This document shows, in pieces, positions 61,929 to 64,000 of a stretch of 64,000 bases of DNA (the stretch's first letter is position 1; each line of letters begins with the position of its first letter). Source of the DNA: Clonostachys chloroleuca (lineage: Eukaryota; Ascomycota; Sordariomycetes; Hypocreales; Bionectriaceae); NCBI GenBank assembly GCA_037952775.1, contig JBANAY010000003.1:13826001-13890000 (forward strand), given 5' to 3'. The position numbers were made by a program, and so were the translations under genes. Under the pieces are notes generated by a model. It made no database searches, was not told where the DNA came from, and saw nothing but the letters and a program-made list of their open reading frames with translations.

Positions 61929-64000
61929 ATGATTGATTGATTGATTAAATCCTACTCGGTTTTAGCCGCTATGCAATTACGCAGCTATGCCCGGTAAGCG
62001 AGGTCCGGCAAACAGCCGAAGCGCCGCAGATAATCCGTGGCGCCCCACTTCGCCATGTTATGCTAACATAGCGAGCTGTCTCCAAAGTCTCGCTTCTTCC
62101 TCTTCAACCTCTATCTACATCCACTTACCAGCTTTTGTGGATAGTGGTTCTCATATTAATGTGCATGCGTTCTTAGGCTCCTACGAGGCGGTTTCCTCAT
62201 TTGTGCGTCCAATATGCCTCCAGTCTCCCCCCAGTGTAGGGCTTCGTCTAGTTAGGCCTCGATCCTGAATTGCCCGAGGATCTGCGTTTGTTCCATGAAT
62301 TTGATAGCTTTGACGGCTGATTTGCGTCCGTTGACTATTCTCCGAAGACTTCCTGGGAATGGCCCCAGTAGTTGTCGTCGAAGGCGCTGGTATCTTCGGC
62401 ATTGTAATAGGACATGCAATACGGTTTGCCACCTTGCTCCGCAGTCGCATTTGGGGTCTGTAACACCCGGAATATGTCGGTTGAATAAGAAGTCTTTGAG
62501 ACCAATCTTCTCTGTTCGGAGTTGGGTAAGAATGGAGCTTTGTCGTTTACTCAGCTGGTCATGAAGTTGCAAGACTTTCCTTGTAGGTTTCTTGGTATGG
62601 CGGAAGGTTGTTCTCCCTCTGGTTTCCTTTTCCCACCCTTCCTGCCAGTTTTGGAGCGCCGTTCTACTTATCCATGCTCTCATTGTCGTTCGCAGCGGGT
62701 ATATCTCTAGTGGGATTTCTGCCCTAGGGCCTGCCTGATTGTTGTCCCTCCACCCTGTTGCTTCCTTGGCTGCTTTGTCGGCTGCTTCATTGCCCCGTAT
62801 CCCCTGGTGCGACGGGATCCATCTGATTTCAACCCGGACGTGTCGCTGATGAAGATCGTCGATCAGTCGTGTGATTTTATGGAGGAGGTATGCTCCTGAC
62901 TTTCCTTTGGGCTTGGCCACTGATCGTATCGCTGCCTGATTATCTGTGTATATGCAGACTTTGTTTCTCTCCTGTTGCTCCCCTGTTGCCTCCAGAGCGA
63001 TCTGTAGCGCGAGGGCGACCCCTTGCAGCTCTGCAGCGTATACTGTGGACACACTCTCATCCCCCATATACGACATCCTCACATCGCCGTTAGTGACACA
63101 CACAGCGGCAGCCCCGAGATGACCATTTATTCCGCTTCCGTCCGTGTACAGGGTTAAGGCGTTCTGCTCTTCATGGTGTCTAGCGATTGCCCTGTCTGCG
63201 GTTTCCTCGATGTAAATTTTTGGGCCTTGCCACCACGGCGGTGTAACGTATGGTGGGATGCTCTCCTGCTCCTTGAGACTCGGGCCTTGTCTGCCATCAA
63301 GTACTCGTTGTATGGCATCACGTGGGCTGAATTTTTGCCTTGCTTTCATTGGTTTAGATTTGGCCGGACCGAGTCTTATGAGTGCCTCGAGATTGTGCTT
63401 CCATATCTGGTGTTTTATCGGCAGGAGGTGTGTCTCGACGTCTAGTGCCGGGCCCGAGGTTGCTCTGAACGCCCCTGATATCACCCTTGCTGCCCTGGCC
63501 TGCAGGCTCTCCAGCTTTGCTAGAGTATGTTTGGTATAGGGAGCTCCGCGTGTTCGCCAGTTACTGTTGGACCATGCCGAGCAAGCATACATGATTTGGG
63601 GTATCACCACGCTTCTATATGCCTTCCTTAAGTCTTTGAACTTCAATCCCCATGTTGAGCCGCCTAGGCTGCTTAGAGCTGAGATGGTCATAGTCGCCTT
63701 ACGTTGTATCTCGTCAATGTGTTGCTTCCATCTCAGCCCTGTATCCATTATTAACCCCAGATACTTGCAAGTGGGCTTGGCTTGCACGTTGGCCGATGGT
63801 GTGCACAGAGCATGGTGGGTGTTGAACCTCTTCCGAGCCCTTGTGAAGTGTATGAGCTGGAATTTTTCCGGTGCGAAGATAGAGGCGTGTCTGGTGGACC
63901 ATTTCATGGCCTTGCCAAGAGCTTTTCCAAGTTTGTTGCATGTATCCTCTGTTGTGTCTCCAGAGGCTAGGATCGCCACGTCATCCATGAAACCAGTTGT
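61929..64000 (-). mobile_element. Non-LTR retrotransposon (Tad/I-like LINE), 3' half
   Basis: The element reads leftward from beyond the right edge. Its coding end is the ORF at 62252-63988. About 300 bp of 3' UTR follow, ending at a GATT tandem tract (61931-61946, i.e. (AATC)n on the element strand), a typical LINE tail. The 5' part, ORF1 and endonuclease lie outside the window. Confidence 0.8.
62252..63988 (-). CDS. LINE ORF2: reverse transcriptase end plus RNase H
   Basis: The frame is open across the right boundary region and gives 578 residues with no stop. It starts at the RT catalytic box (MDDVAILASGDT, equivalent to YxDD), continues through the RT thumb (CKYLGLIMDTGLRWKQHI, YRSVVIPQIMYACSAW), then an RNase H domain: TDGSG (Asp), VYAAELQGVALAL (Glu), IYTDNQAAIRSV (Asp) and SHQGIRGNEAADKAAK (His/Asp). 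The C-terminal end has a zinc-knuckle-like CDCGARWQTVLHVLLQC. This order (RT, RNase H, terminal CCHC-like motif) is that of Tad/I-clade LINEs in fungi. The part in the window is intact, so the copy may be young. Confidence 0.88.
   Translation of the reverse strand: MDDVAILASGDTTEDTCNKLGKALGKAMKWSTRHASIFAPEKFQLIHFTRARKRFNTHHALCTPSANVQAKPTCKYLGLIMDTGLRWKQHIDEIQRKATMTISALSSLGGSTWGLKFKDLRKAYRSVVIPQIMYACSAWSNSNWRTRGAPYTKHTLAKLESLQARAARVISGAFRATSGPALDVETHLLPIKHQIWKHNLEALIRLGPAKSKPMKARQKFSPRDAIQRVLDGRQGPSLKEQESIPPYVTPPWWQGPKIYIEETADRAIARHHEEQNALTLYTDGSGINGHLGAAAVCVTNGDVRMSYMGDESVSTVYAAELQGVALALQIALEATGEQQERNKVCIYTDNQAAIRSVAKPKGKSGAYLLHKITRLIDDLHQRHVRVEIRWIPSHQGIRGNEAADKAAKEATGWRDNNQAGPRAEIPLEIYPLRTTMRAWISRTALQNWQEGWEKETRGRTTFRHTKKPTRKVLQLHDQLSKRQSSILTQLRTEKIGLKDFLFNRHIPGVTDPKCDCGARWQTVLHVLLQCRRYQRLRRQLLGPFPGSLRRIVNGRKSAVKAIKFMEQTQILGQFRIEA

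Noticed and set aside
1..64000. Secondary-metabolite cluster
   Set aside because: A methyltransferase, an aldo-keto reductase and a transcription factor are present, but there is no PKS, NRPS, terpene synthase or P450 and the genes are far apart, so a cluster is not supported.
1..64000. CRISPR array or prokaryotic operon structure
   Set aside because: The repeats seen are coding ankyrin units or transposon-related; introns and protein families are fungal.

Overview
The window comes from the nuclear genome of a filamentous ascomycete (Pezizomycotina). The evidence is short introns (about 45-65 nt) with GTAAGT/GTATGT-like donors, CTAAC/CTGAC branch sites and YAG acceptors, and protein families typical of these fungi: a LaeA-like methyltransferase, an Atf-type bZIP factor, 2EXR, HET, PigL_N/STAND, NACHT, small cysteine-rich secreted proteins, a Tad-like LINE and a Tc1-type transposon. 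A narrower placement is not supported by the sequence alone. The region reads as an accessory or rearranged segment: intact genes are separated by long AT-rich, gene-poor stretches full of broken genes and repeat relics.

Layout. 0-8 kb: HET and TPR relics, a 10-Cys secreted protein, a 56-residue secreted peptide, and a broken relative of the 46.8 kb gene. 8.8-14.2 kb: a KEX2-type 12-Cys secreted protein, a PIF1/Helitron-like helicase fragment, a 6-Cys secreted protein with a 14-nt exon, a frameshifted nucleoside-phosphorylase-domain gene (an NLR sensor-type domain), and an intact seven-exon methyltransferase. 15-28.6 kb: the most conserved block, with an ATP-dependent DNA ligase, a 5'-truncated RecQ helicase, an F-box/LRR-like protein, a VIT-VWA protein and an aldo-keto reductase. 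31.6-33 kb: a complete Tc1-like element with TIRs and TA target duplication. 33.2-41 kb: an Atf-like bZIP factor, a SAM-domain fragment, a beheaded NAD synthetase, a chromodomain fragment, an F-box/ankyrin gene and two PigL_N-like genes. 42-52.7 kb: NACHT and HET relics with stops that look like repeat-induced point mutation (RIP), ankyrin genes, a 2EXR protein and an ankyrin-ZZ open frame made of nearly identical 99-bp units. 53-58.7 kb: two paralogous small secreted proteins sharing an intron position, and an AreA-GATA-like (DUF1752) protein. 62-64 kb: the 3' half of a non-LTR retrotransposon running off the right edge.

The genes do not form one metabolic pathway. Two themes recur. One is self/non-self recognition: HET, NACHT, PNP-type, PigL_N, TPR and ankyrin parts, mostly broken. 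The other is secreted cysteine-rich proteins, mostly intact (six candidates). Together with the transposons this resembles the fast-evolving compartments of fungal genomes. Gene models below were spliced by hand; where the reading frame closes over several introns the model is strong, and where only one frame is open it is tentative.
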